Positions 1 to 6,648 of a stretch of 6,648 bases of DNA are shown here, piece by piece (position 1 is the stretch's first letter; every line of letters starts with the position of its first letter). The stretch is from Coriobacteriia bacterium (GTDB lineage: Bacteria; Actinomycetota; Coriobacteriia; Anaerosomatales; JAHIQC01). The notes below the pieces were generated by a model. The model was not told the origin of the DNA, made no database searches, and saw nothing but the letters and a program-made list of their open reading frames with translations. Position numbers and translations under genes: made by a program. The stretch is taken from assembly GCA_030653635.1 (NCBI GenBank), contig JAURYZ010000267.1, forward strand, positions 1 to 6,648, written 5' to 3'.

Positions 1-569
1 CAAGCGCCAGGATTCCAATAGACGTCGCCACCGCAGTTGACACCGTTGACGTATCTCGCTGCGGCGAACAGTAGGTCCGACAAGCGGTTGATGAACGCGA
101 GGACGTGTTCATCGACAGGCTCGGCGTTCGCCAAGTCGAGCACGCGTCTCTCTGCCCTGCGAGCGACTGTACGTGCGACGTGGAGTCTGGCGCTTTGCTC
201 ACAACCGCCCGGCAGTACGAAGCCGCCAAGGGCGCTCGTCGCGGCCGTCAACTGATCGATCTGGTTCTCGAGCTCCGTGACGTCTTCTGCGCTGATGCGC
301 GGGGTGCTCTCGGTTCTTGAGTCTGTGGGCGTGGCTAGCGCGCCCGAGCAGTTGAACAGGCGGTGCTGGGCAAAGTCCAGCATACGATCCAAATCGGTCT
401 CCTCGGCCATACTCAGATCGAGGGCAGCTCGAGCCAGTCCGATAGCCGAGTTTGCCTCATCCATACTGCCATACGCCTCGACTCGGACGCTGTTCTTGGC
501 CACTCGTGAGCCTCCGACCAGTGAGGTTTGTCCAAAATCGCCGCCCCGCGTGTAGAGCCTGTCGCTCAT
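1..569 (-). CDS. PduO-type ATP:cob(I)alamin adenosyltransferase (3' end at window edge)
   Basis: This enzyme transfers the 5'-deoxyadenosyl group of ATP to cob(I)alamin to make adenosylcobalamin, in the cytoplasm. The 189 readable residues carry the family's motifs in order: an N-terminal TRGGDFGQTS loop (7-16, usually TRTGDxGxT, ATP binding), RVEAYGSMDEANSAIG (29-44), FVLPGG (117-122), ARTVARRAERRV (132-143, with the conserved Arg and Glu residues) and FINRLSDLLFAAAR (159-172). Residue 136 is Ala where Cys is common. The ATG at 569-567 follows an AAGGAG ribosome site (576-581) with a 6-base spacer. Family members are usually about 180-195 residues; the next codon begins TG at the edge, so the stop (TGA) may lie right there. 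It is divergent from the SHOCT gene, and no other cobalamin gene is visible. Identification rests on the motifs and is firm; whether it serves biosynthesis, salvage or a B12-dependent catabolic pathway cannot be told. Confidence 0.93.
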   Translation of the reverse strand, partial: MSDRLYTRGGDFGQTSLVGGSRVAKNSVRVEAYGSMDEANSAIGLARAALDLSMAEETDLDRMLDFAQHRLFNCSGALATPTDSRTESTPRISAEDVTELENQIDQLTAATSALGGFVLPGGCEQSARLHVARTVARRAERRVLDLANAEPVDEHVLAFINRLSDLLFAAARYVNGVNCGGDVYWNPGA

Positions 570-655
570 GAGTATCTCCTTGGTAGCCGACACGGTCACT
601 ATAGCTGACGGGGTACACTCCTTTGTGAGAAGCATTCCTGAAGACAGGGGAGAGT
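570..655. promoter_or_regulatory. Divergent intergenic region between the adenosyltransferase and SHOCT genes
   Basis: These 86 bases must hold the promoters of both divergent genes. On the minus strand a TATAGT hexamer (598-603) sits about 22 bases before the adenosyltransferase ribosome site, at a fitting distance for a -10 element, but no good TTGACA-like -35 lies 16-18 bases upstream. On the plus strand TACACT (614-619) is a weaker -10 candidate for the SHOCT gene, also without a clear -35. I see no cobalamin-riboswitch B12 box, and the space is too short for a full riboswitch. The two candidate -10 elements are only 10 bases apart, so the promoters would overlap back to back. Confidence 0.3.
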
Positions 656-892
656 ATGGGGCTGGGACTGATCGAAATCCTGATTCTGATTCTGGGCGTC
701 GCGTTTCTGTTCGGTCCGGGCGCCCTTGTCGTGTGGTGGGTCATGACCCAATCACACGCAACGGATTCGGCTGCGGCAAACCCAAGCCAGCCCGCCCGCG
801 ATCCTGCCGCCGAACTTGCGCGCGAGCGATACGCCAAAGGTGAGATCAATCGCGAGGAGTTCGAGGAGATCAAGAGCACCTTGGGCCTGTGA
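656..892 (+). CDS. Small membrane protein with C-terminal SHOCT domain
   Basis: This 78-residue protein has one hydrophobic segment (about 5-30) followed by a polar, Ala/Pro/Ser-rich linker (31-48) and a SHOCT domain (49-76). The SHOCT part shows the family pattern of an acidic/Leu helix, ERYAKGEI and a second charged helix, EEFEEIK. SHOCT is a short, widespread, usually C-terminal domain of unclear function, thought to mediate oligomerisation or contacts. The hydrophobic segment ends in LFGP and looks like the start of TatA, but the hydrophobic run continues past FGP (GALVVWWVM), unlike TatA's amphipathic helix. The ATG is supported by AGGGGAG (646-652) three bases upstream. The gene converges on glnD with 10 bases between stops. 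No enzymatic function can be assigned; the polar part is probably cytoplasmic. Confidence 0.82.
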   Translation: MGLGLIEILILILGVAFLFGPGALVVWWVMTQSHATDSAAANPSQPARDPAAELARERYAKGEINREEFEEIKSTLGL

Positions 893-901
893 GCGAGGTG
901 C
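876..901. terminator. Inverted repeat across the SHOCT/glnD convergent junction
   Basis: The arms GCACCT (876-881) and AGGTGC (896-901) are perfect 6-base complements enclosing a 14-base loop that contains the SHOCT stop codon. Being symmetric, the hairpin can form in transcripts from either strand and could serve both convergent genes. The stem is short and no T-run follows on either side, so it does not fit the standard intrinsic-terminator model. It may be chance. Confidence 0.2.
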
Positions 902-902
902 G

Positions 903-3167
903 TCAGTCCAGTTCGCGCAGTCGCATCCTTAGCACGCCGAGGAGCCCCTCTTCGGGTGTCGCTCCGTTCGCATCTGTGACCCTGAATACGTCGTCGGCGG
1001 TTTTGTGGCGCGTGGTGGCGGTCACCGATCGGATCTCTAGGCCGCTATCGGCCATGGCGCGAGTCACGTCATAGAGCAGCCCGACCCTATCGGTCGCTCG
1101 TATGCGTATGCTTGTCGCATACTGGTCGCTGGGTAGCACGTCCACGCGATCGACGCCGACCGACTCGTCGCGGTAGTGGCGGCGGCGCTCGGCAAGCCTC
1201 ACGCTGATGGAGAGTCGCCCGCGAAGTGCCGCATCCAACAATCTGTTGAATCGTGCCCAGGTGTCCGTACTCAAGGGCGCGAGGGTGGCCGAGCGCACGG
1301 TGAAGGTGTCGAGTGCCACTCCTGAGCGGGTGCCAATGGCTTCGACGGACAGGATATCGAGTCCGGCCAAGGCAAGCACGCCGGTCAGAATCGCCAACAG
1401 TCCGTGCCTATCTCGTGTGGCGACGGTCACTTGTGACGTGTTCGCGAGCGGACCTGTATCGATGCGCACCGTGTGTGCGCCCGGTGCACGATTCGCCACC
1501 AGCTCGGATACCAGTTCTGCGTGCTCAAGCACCTGAACCACTTTGCGATCTGCTAGGTAGCGCAACGGCGCGTCCTTCACGAAGCCTTTGGAGTCGTGGG
1601 CCTCATCAGGCAGCTCGGCAAGGGCGGCCGCACGCACGAGCTTGGCGGAAGCCACGATTCCCGCGCCGTCTACGTCGGGCGACAGCGCGCTGTCCAAGCG
1701 GGTCACAAGTTTGCCCATCAGCGCTGCCGTCCACTCATTCCATGCACCTGGGCCCGTGGCGAGGCTGTCGGCGATGCTGAGCAGGTGTAGCGGAGGAAGG
1801 AGCTCCCGCTGGCCTAGACGGCCTGCAGCAAGCAGGACAGAATCCTCGTCGTCCAGATCTGCACGGGTGGCCGTTTCAATCAGCAGTAGGTGGAGCCGCA
1901 CCAAGGTCCCGACGCTTTCAGCATCTCTGGGGCTGAGCCCCAAGCGAGAAGCGGTCAAAGCGGCCTGCTCCTCACCGCGCAGCGCGTGATTTGGCCCAGG
2001 GATGCACTTGCCAAAATCGTGCATGAGCGCCGCGGTCACCGCGACCCTGAGATCCGTGAGCGCCGAAGCAGAGCGCGCGGCGATAGGGCCCGCATCGATG
2101 CTATGACCGATTTCGCTTATGACGCATGCTGCTTTCAGACAGTGCGCTCCGACCGTGAGAGTGTGTGCAAGCCCAGGTCGGCGTAGAGTCATAAGCTCGG
2201 CCATGCCGGGCGCAATTACTTCCATAAACCCTGCCCATGCGAGTTCCTGAAGGGCCTCCACACTCTGCTCGCCTGCACGTACCAGTTTGAACAGCGTGTC
2301 GGGATTCAGCGGCTGCTCTTGAGTCGTTTCGCTCCCACAAGTGCGCCGTCGAACAGCGAGAAGCAAATGGTGTGTGTCAGCCAGCGCCGCCTGTAGCTGG
2401 CCAAGGTCCAACGTCGACTCCTCGGCGGATTCGAGACTCAAGTGCGGGCCGGCATCGGCGCGCTGAAGCTCCCATCGCGCTGCGGTGGTAAGCTCGGCGG
2501 CCCGCGCAAGTCGTTCGTACTCCTCGGGGCTCAGGATCTCGAGATCCACCAGTGATGAGGGCTCGCGTTGAGGCCGCCCGCTCAGAAGCGCGGCGGTCCA
2601 TGTCAGTTCGTCGAAGTCGCGACGACCGCCAGCGCCGTCCTTTAGGTTTGGTTCCAGAAGGTAAGGAGAGCCCGGGCGAGGACGATTGCGAAGCTGGGAG
2701 AGGACGGTCTTGGCGCGTTTGCCGGCCTTATTGGCGCACTCACCCAGAACCTCGAGCCCGAGAGTCTCGTCGCCCGCGATCACCCTGCCGGTAAGGGTCG
2801 CGGTGAGAGTCGTGAGGTCCTCTCGCACCGCACGCGCCTGATCTCGCTTGTTCCGCACTTGATGGCCAACCTTGAACCCGGCGTCCCACAGTGGATAGAG
2901 CAGCGCCTCAACGAAGGGCTTCAAGCTTCCCACAGGAGCGTCGCCCACGACCAGCAGGTCGAGATCTGATGAGGGCAGAAGTGCACCGGACCCATAGCCG
3001 CCAAGAGCGATGAGAACCCAGCGAGTCTTGCGGTTGATGAGGTGGGAGGAGTCCTGTGCAAGCGCGCACAGTGCCTCATCGGTCATGCACGCGAGACGCC
3101 GCGCCGAGTCGATGCTCGGCGCGGCGGTCTTTAAAAACGCCTCTCGCTGTGAGAGGTAGCGATCCAT
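903..3167 (-). CDS. glnD: [Protein-PII] nucleotidyltransferase / nucleotide-removing enzyme GlnD
   Basis: GlnD attaches UMP (AMP in several studied actinobacteria) to Tyr51 of PII when nitrogen is short and removes it when glutamine is plentiful. The 754 residues show the full family layout. The nucleotidyltransferase motif is ALGGYGSGALLPSSDLDLL (54-72), with metal-binding Asp68 and Asp70, and a GGRRD element lies at 180-184. The HD hydrolase domain spans about 330-470 (His335/His342, LMHDFGK with His383-Asp384, Asp467). Two ACT glutamine-sensing domains follow, at about 578-650 and 685-752. It is shorter than the 890-residue E. coli protein. Two oddities: Ser60 replaces the usual Arg of GGYGR, and TVGAH (338-342) replaces the usual TVD-x-H. 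Only 3 bases separate the PII stop from this ATG and there is no strong ribosome site, so translation is probably coupled to the PII gene. Confidence 0.95.
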   Translation of the reverse strand: MDRYLSQREAFLKTAAPSIDSARRLACMTDEALCALAQDSSHLINRKTRWVLIALGGYGSGALLPSSDLDLLVVGDAPVGSLKPFVEALLYPLWDAGFKVGHQVRNKRDQARAVREDLTTLTATLTGRVIAGDETLGLEVLGECANKAGKRAKTVLSQLRNRPRPGSPYLLEPNLKDGAGGRRDFDELTWTAALLSGRPQREPSSLVDLEILSPEEYERLARAAELTTAARWELQRADAGPHLSLESAEESTLDLGQLQAALADTHHLLLAVRRRTCGSETTQEQPLNPDTLFKLVRAGEQSVEALQELAWAGFMEVIAPGMAELMTLRRPGLAHTLTVGAHCLKAACVISEIGHSIDAGPIAARSASALTDLRVAVTAALMHDFGKCIPGPNHALRGEEQAALTASRLGLSPRDAESVGTLVRLHLLLIETATRADLDDEDSVLLAAGRLGQRELLPPLHLLSIADSLATGPGAWNEWTAALMGKLVTRLDSALSPDVDGAGIVASAKLVRAAALAELPDEAHDSKGFVKDAPLRYLADRKVVQVLEHAELVSELVANRAPGAHTVRIDTGPLANTSQVTVATRDRHGLLAILTGVLALAGLDILSVEAIGTRSGVALDTFTVRSATLAPLSTDTWARFNRLLDAALRGRLSISVRLAERRRHYRDESVGVDRVDVLPSDQYATSIRIRATDRVGLLYDVTRAMADSGLEIRSVTATTRHKTADDVFRVTDANGATPEEGLLGVLRMRLRELD
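932..959 (+). terminator. Stable hairpin downstream of the SHOCT gene, inside the glnD 3' end
   Basis: In a plus-strand RNA, 937-944 pairs with 948-955 (8 pairs, one G-U) around a CCC loop. After a one-base bulge at 936, 932-935 pairs with 956-959 (4 pairs, one G-U). This begins 39 bases after the SHOCT stop. Both wobble pairs are G-U only in plus-strand RNA and become A-C mismatches in glnD mRNA, which favours a role in the SHOCT transcript. No U-run follows. The same bases encode the TPEEGLLG stretch near the GlnD C-terminus, so coding constraint is an alternative explanation. Confidence 0.3.
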
Positions 3168-3170
3168 GGG

Positions 3171-3539
<369 letters not shown>

Positions 3540-3571
3540 TTAACGTCGCGCCCGTCTTCCTCTGACATAGT

Positions 3572-4873
3572 CTATGCAATGGTCTCGGTCATGACGAAGT
3601 CGGGATACGCGCGGTTCCCGTGCTCGCCGATGTCAAGGCCCTCCATCTCTTCTTCCTCGGTGACGCGCACGCCAATCGTGAGTTTGATCGCGTACCAGAC
3701 TGCTAGCGAGACGGTGAACACCGCTGCGCCGACGGCTGCAATCCCGATGAACTGGTTCATGAGCAGGCCTGCGCCACCACCGAACAGCAAGCCGTCGCCG
3801 GTCGTGCCTGGCATGAACTTGTCCTGCGCGAACAGACCGACAGCCAGTGTGCCGAAGATGCCGCCCATACCGTGGACCGCGATCGCGCCGACCGGATCGT
3901 CGATCTTGAACTTGTCTAGGGCCAGAACACCGTAGACAACCATGGCGCCGGCGATGGCACCGATGATCAAAGAGCTCTCAACGCTCACAAAAGCGCAGGA
4001 AGCAGTGATGCCTACGAGTCCCGCGAGAGCGCCATTGATGGTCATTCCGATGTCAGGCTTGCCAAGGAGCTTCCATGCGATGGCTGTCGCGGCAAGTGCG
4101 CCGGCTGCAGCTGCGACATTGGTTGTCACGATGATGCGGGAGATGGCCTCAGGATCGGCGGCCATGGTGCTGCCGGGATTGAATCCAAACCACCCGAACC
4201 ACAAGATGAGGCAACCAGTCATCGCCGAGGTCATGTTGTGTCCCGGAATGGCACGGACGCTGCCATCTTTGCCGTACTTGCCGATACGCGGTCCGAGTAC
4301 GAGCACTCCGGCCAGTGCGGCCCAGGCGCCTACCGAGTGCACGACAGTCGAGCCCGCGAAGTCCCAAAAGCCCAGCTGTGCAAGCCAGCCGCCACCCCAG
4401 ATCCAGTGCCCGACGATTGGGTAGATAAAGGCCACAAGGATCGCCGAGAACACGATAAACGAAATGTACTTGATCCTCTCGGCCACGGCACCAGAGACGA
4501 TCGTGGCCGCGGTTCCCGCGAAGACGAGCTGGAAGAAGAACTTGGCCAGAAGCGGAACCCCCGTCCAGTTCAGTGCCGAGTATACGCCCGAGTAGGCTTC
4601 ACCGACTGCGGGGCTGTTGTCCGCCCCGCCGATGAAGAAGAGTCCCTTGAGGCCCATGAAGGCGTTGCCGTCGCCGTACATGAGACCCCAGCCAACAATG
4701 AGAAACGCCAAGGTGGCCACGGCGAACACCACGAAGTTCTTCGAGATGATGTTCACAGTGTTCTTTGCCCGAGCAAAACCGGACTCTACCAATGCGAATC
4801 CCAGGTTCATGAAGAACACCAGCATGGCCGCGACCAGCACCCACACTGTGTCCAACGCGATCTTCCAGTCCAC
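3572..4873 (-). CDS. amt: Ammonium transporter, Amt/AmtB family
   Basis: This integral membrane protein conducts ammonium through a trimeric channel-like pore. It has 433 residues and about eleven hydrophobic spans. Family hallmarks visible: FALVESGFARAKNTVN (26-41), SGAVAERI (127-134), the signature block DFAGSTVVHSVGAW (171-184) with the conserved Asp171 and first pore His179, and VHGMGGIFGTLAVGLF (333-348) with the second twin His334. The cytoplasmic tail GVRVTEEEEMEGLDIGEHG (401-419) is the conserved C-terminal region that governs subunit coupling in Amt proteins. The start is GTG (4873-4871), chosen because a perfect AGGAGG lies 6 bases upstream and it gives the normal N-terminus. No cleavable signal peptide is obvious. 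It is the first gene of the amt-PII-glnD unit, so PII can be made with the transporter it blocks in other bacteria. Confidence 0.96.
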   Translation of the reverse strand: MDWKIALDTVWVLVAAMLVFFMNLGFALVESGFARAKNTVNIISKNFVVFAVATLAFLIVGWGLMYGDGNAFMGLKGLFFIGGADNSPAVGEAYSGVYSALNWTGVPLLAKFFFQLVFAGTAATIVSGAVAERIKYISFIVFSAILVAFIYPIVGHWIWGGGWLAQLGFWDFAGSTVVHSVGAWAALAGVLVLGPRIGKYGKDGSVRAIPGHNMTSAMTGCLILWFGWFGFNPGSTMAADPEAISRIIVTTNVAAAAGALAATAIAWKLLGKPDIGMTINGALAGLVGITASCAFVSVESSLIIGAIAGAMVVYGVLALDKFKIDDPVGAIAVHGMGGIFGTLAVGLFAQDKFMPGTTGDGLLFGGGAGLLMNQFIGIAAVGAAVFTVSLAVWYAIKLTIGVRVTEEEEMEGLDIGEHGNRAYPDFVMTETIA

Positions 4874-4879
4874 GCGATT

Positions 4880-4885
4880 CCTCCT
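4880..4885 (-). promoter_or_regulatory. Ribosome binding site fixing the GTG start of amt
   Basis: The minus strand reads AGGAGG here, a perfect Shine-Dalgarno core, with a 6-base spacer to the GTG at 4873-4871. It is the best such match in the window, points to strong translation initiation, and settles the choice of a non-ATG start. Confidence 0.85.
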
Positions 4886-5006
4886 ATTCCATTTCCGGCG
4901 CGCACAACCGCTCCGGATCTTTGGCAGCTCCCGTACGTGTCCCGCTCTGAGGCGGTGTCGACGCCAGGGGCTGCAATCTGCCTGAAACGAACACTAGGGG
5001 AGGTGT

Positions 5007-5022
5007 GTTTCGAGTTCGTTAC
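5007..5022 (-). promoter_or_regulatory. GlnR-box-like operator upstream of amt
   Basis: On the minus strand this reads GTAAC-GAACTC-GAAAC. It matches the two-half-site form of the actinobacterial GlnR consensus (gTnAc-n6-GaAAc) at every defined position. GlnR is an OmpR-type regulator that activates amt and other nitrogen genes in Streptomyces and mycobacteria. The site ends 133 bases before the amt GTG, and a weak -10-like TAGTGT (minus strand, 4991-4996) lies 10 bases further on. No second tandem pair is visible at the expected spacing. The match and its position before amt-glnK-glnD make a functional site plausible; GlnR itself is not in the window. Confidence 0.55.
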
Positions 5023-5044
5023 GGGCGCGTGAACAGTTCGGGGG

Positions 5045-5050
5045 TAGAAT
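5045..5050 (+). promoter_or_regulatory. uvrA: Candidate -10 element of the uvrA promoter
   Basis: TAGAAT matches TATAAT at five of six positions and would start transcription near 5057, giving a leader of about 40 bases before uvrA. No clear -35 hexamer is found 16-18 bases upstream, where the sequence is GC-rich. The GlnR-like site of amt ends only 22 bases upstream. Confidence 0.35.
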
Positions 5051-5098
5051 GAAGACTTGCCCTGATTCGGCCAGAACGCGCAAAGGCAGGTCACTCCA

Positions 5099-6648
5099 GT
5101 GTCACTCGAGTACATAAGCATTCGCGGCGCACGCGAACACAATCTCAAAGGCTTCGACGTCGACATCCCCCGTGATCAGCTGGTGGTCATCACCGGCCTG
5201 TCCGGTTCAGGCAAGTCCTCTTTGGCATTCGACACGATCTATGCCGAGGGGCAGCGTCGCTACGTTGAGTCGCTGTCTGCATATGCACGGCAGTTCCTCG
5301 GCCAGATGGATAAGCCTGACGTCGATCACATCGAGGGCCTGTCTCCGGCGGTGTCGATCGACCAGAAGACCACGAGTCGCAACCCACGCTCCACTGTGGG
5401 AACCGTCACCGAGATATATGACTACATGCGCCTGCTATTCGCGCGTGTCGGCATCCCGCACTGTCCGATATGCGGGCGTCCAATCCAGCGCCAGACCAGC
5501 GACCAGATCGTCGACAGGGTCATGGAGATGCCTGTGGGAACGAAGTTCCAGGTCTTGGCTCCGATCGTGCGCGGTCGCAAGGGCGAGCACGGCAAGCTGT
5601 TCGATGACCTTAAGCGAGAGGGTTTCGCGCGCGTTCGCGTCGATCGTGAGATGCGGACACTGGACGAGCAGATCGAGCTCGACAAGAAGTACAAGCACGA
5701 TATCGAGGTGGTCGTCGACCGACTTGTGATGAAAGACACGGTCCGTTCCCGGCTGGCCGACAGCGTCGAGACTGCGCTTCGGCTGGCGGCGGGCACCGCG
5801 CTTGTGGCAGTCGTGGATGGCGAGGAGACCGCATTCTCGCAGGCGCTGGCATGCCCGGTGCACGGTGTGTCGATGGACGAGCTGGCCCCGCGCGACTTCT
5901 CCTTCAACAGCCCGTACGGAGCGTGCCCGGATTGCGTGGGTCTCGGCTCACGACTGGAGGCCGATCCCGATCTGGTGGTGCCCGACGACTCGCTATCGCT
6001 TGCGAAAGGCGCAATCAAGCCGTTCTCGGGCGGCATGAACTACTATCCGCAGCTTGTGGCCGCCGCCGCGAAGCATCTTGGTGTCGACGTGAACACCCCA
6101 TGGGACGAGCTGCCCGCCAAGGCGCGAAAGTCACTGCTCGATGGCTTGGGCGACACCCGGATACGAGTTGACTATCTCACCCGCGACGGACGTGAGACGC
6201 ACTGGTCATCAAGGTACGAGGGCGCACTCACGAGCGTGATGAGGCGCCACGAGGAGACGGAGTCCGACGCGAGTCGCGACAAGCTGGAGGAGTACATGGC
6301 CGTCACCCCCTGCAAGAGCTGTGGCGGCGCACGCCTGAAGCCCTCGATTCTTGCCGTCACGTTCGGCGGAAAGAATGTCCACGAAGTCACGACGCTTTCT
6401 GCCAAGGACTCACTTGCGTTCTTCGAGGCGGTTGAGCTGACCGAGCGCGAAGAAGCCATAGCACGTCGCGTAATCAAGGAGATCGTTGAGCGGCTTCGGT
6501 TCTTGGTCGATGTTGGCCTAGACTACCTCACGCTCCAGCGGGGCACGGCGACCCTGTCCGGGGGCGAGGCTCAGCGTATTCGACTCGCTACTCAGATCGG
6601 CAGCGGGCTCATGGGCGTGCTGTACATCCTCGATGAGCCTTCCATCGG
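5099..6648 (+). CDS. uvrA: Excinuclease ABC subunit A (5' part, runs off right edge)
   Basis: UvrA is the damage-recognition ATPase of nucleotide excision repair, acting as a dimer with UvrB on DNA. The window holds 516 residues of a protein usually about 950 long, with no stop before the edge. Visible in order: RGAREHNLK (9-17), Walker [10 protein letters not shown] (33-41), [16 protein letters not shown] with the downstream EIYDY, a CPIC pair (122-125) in the UvrB-binding region, a zinc-binding element with C252-x2-H255 and C276-x2-C279 around [11 protein letters not shown], a second CKSC pair (405-408), the ABC signature LSGGEAQR (486-493) and Walker B LYILDEP (508-514) with Asp512-Glu513. 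The GTG start is chosen because an in-frame stop lies at 5063-5065 and no other start codon falls between; a modest AGGT (5088-5091) precedes it. The second ATPase half lies beyond the window. Confidence 0.97.
   Translation, partial: MSLEYISIRGAREHNLKGFDVDIPRDQLVVITGLSGSGKSSLAFDTIYAEGQRRYVESLSAYARQFLGQMDKPDVDHIEGLSPAVSIDQKTTSRNPRSTVGTVTEIYDYMRLLFARVGIPHCPICGRPIQRQTSDQIVDRVMEMPVGTKFQVLAPIVRGRKGEHGKLFDDLKREGFARVRVDREMRTLDEQIELDKKYKHDIEVVVDRLVMKDTVRSRLADSVETALRLAAGTALVAVVDGEETAFSQALACPVHGVSMDELAPRDFSFNSPYGACPDCVGLGSRLEADPDLVVPDDSLSLAKGAIKPFSGGMNYYPQLVAAAAKHLGVDVNTPWDELPAKARKSLLDGLGDTRIRVDYLTRDGRETHWSSRYEGALTSVMRRHEETESDASRDKLEEYMAVTPCKSCGGARLKPSILAVTFGGKNVHEVTTLSAKDSLAFFEAVELTEREEAIARRVIKEIVERLRFLVDVGLDYLTLQRGTATLSGGEAQRIRLATQIGSGLMGVLYILDEPSI

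Noticed and set aside
570..655. Cobalamin riboswitch upstream of the adenosyltransferase gene
   Set aside because: The region is only 86 bases, far shorter than a cobalamin riboswitch, and no B12-box-like sequence is visible.
457..879. 140-codon minus-strand open frame between the adenosyltransferase and SHOCT genes
   Set aside because: It overlaps the adenosyltransferase N-terminus in another frame and the whole SHOCT gene in antisense; both real genes have good ribosome sites and family motifs.
1588..1989. 133-codon plus-strand open frame inside glnD
   Set aside because: Antisense to a conserved part of the GlnD HD domain, Ser/Arg/Ala-rich, with no family signal.
4960..4990. Possible sigma-54 promoter (GGCA...TTGC) upstream of amt on the minus strand
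   Set aside because: The GG and GC elements are 6 bases apart instead of the required 10, and actinobacteria generally lack sigma-54.
4238..5032. 264-codon plus-strand open frame antisense to amt
   Set aside because: It mirrors the amt coding frame; the translation is rich in charged and low-complexity residues with no recognisable domain, as expected for an antisense shadow in GC-rich DNA.
5422..6036. 204-codon minus-strand open frame inside uvrA
   Set aside because: The opposite strand encodes an unmistakable UvrA; the antisense product is Ser/Arg/Thr-rich with no motif and no ribosome site that I could see.

Overview
The window looks like an ordinary chromosomal segment of a GC-rich bacterium, most likely an actinobacterium. 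The case rests on gene order and style: an ammonium transporter, PII protein and GlnD in one transcription unit is the classic actinobacterial arrangement, codon use is GC-rich, two genes start with GTG, and a GlnR-box-like site lies upstream of the transporter gene. A deep-branching class such as Coriobacteriia is possible, but the sequence alone does not settle this.

Layout from left to right. Bases 1-569 (minus strand) hold a PduO-type cob(I)alamin adenosyltransferase gene that runs off the left edge at or within a codon of its natural end. An 86-base divergent intergenic region separates it from a small plus-strand gene (656-892) for a one-span membrane protein with a SHOCT tail. That gene converges on glnD with only 10 bases between the stop codons, and inverted repeats at the junction may stop transcription. 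Bases 903-4873 (minus strand, read right to left) are the nitrogen-control operon: amt (GTG start, 4873-3572), then a PII gene (3509-3171), then glnD (3167-903). From 5099 a plus-strand uvrA begins and runs off the right edge after 516 residues. The 225 bases between amt and uvrA are the longest non-coding stretch and hold the control sites of both divergent genes. No tRNA, rRNA, CRISPR array, insertion sequence or attachment site was seen, and no gene-free stretch exceeds 300 bases.

How the genes work together. Amt brings ammonium through the membrane. PII senses 2-oxoglutarate and ATP/ADP, and in many bacteria it docks on Amt to close it. GlnD adds a nucleotide to PII Tyr51 or removes it, according to nitrogen status. 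All three keep most of the residues this circuit needs. The other three genes (cobalamin adenosylation, a small membrane protein of unknown role, nucleotide excision repair) have no evident link to it.

I found no new multi-gene system. The items most worth a second look are the GlnR-box-like site, the TatA-like N-terminus on the SHOCT protein, and the structured RNA at the SHOCT/glnD junction.
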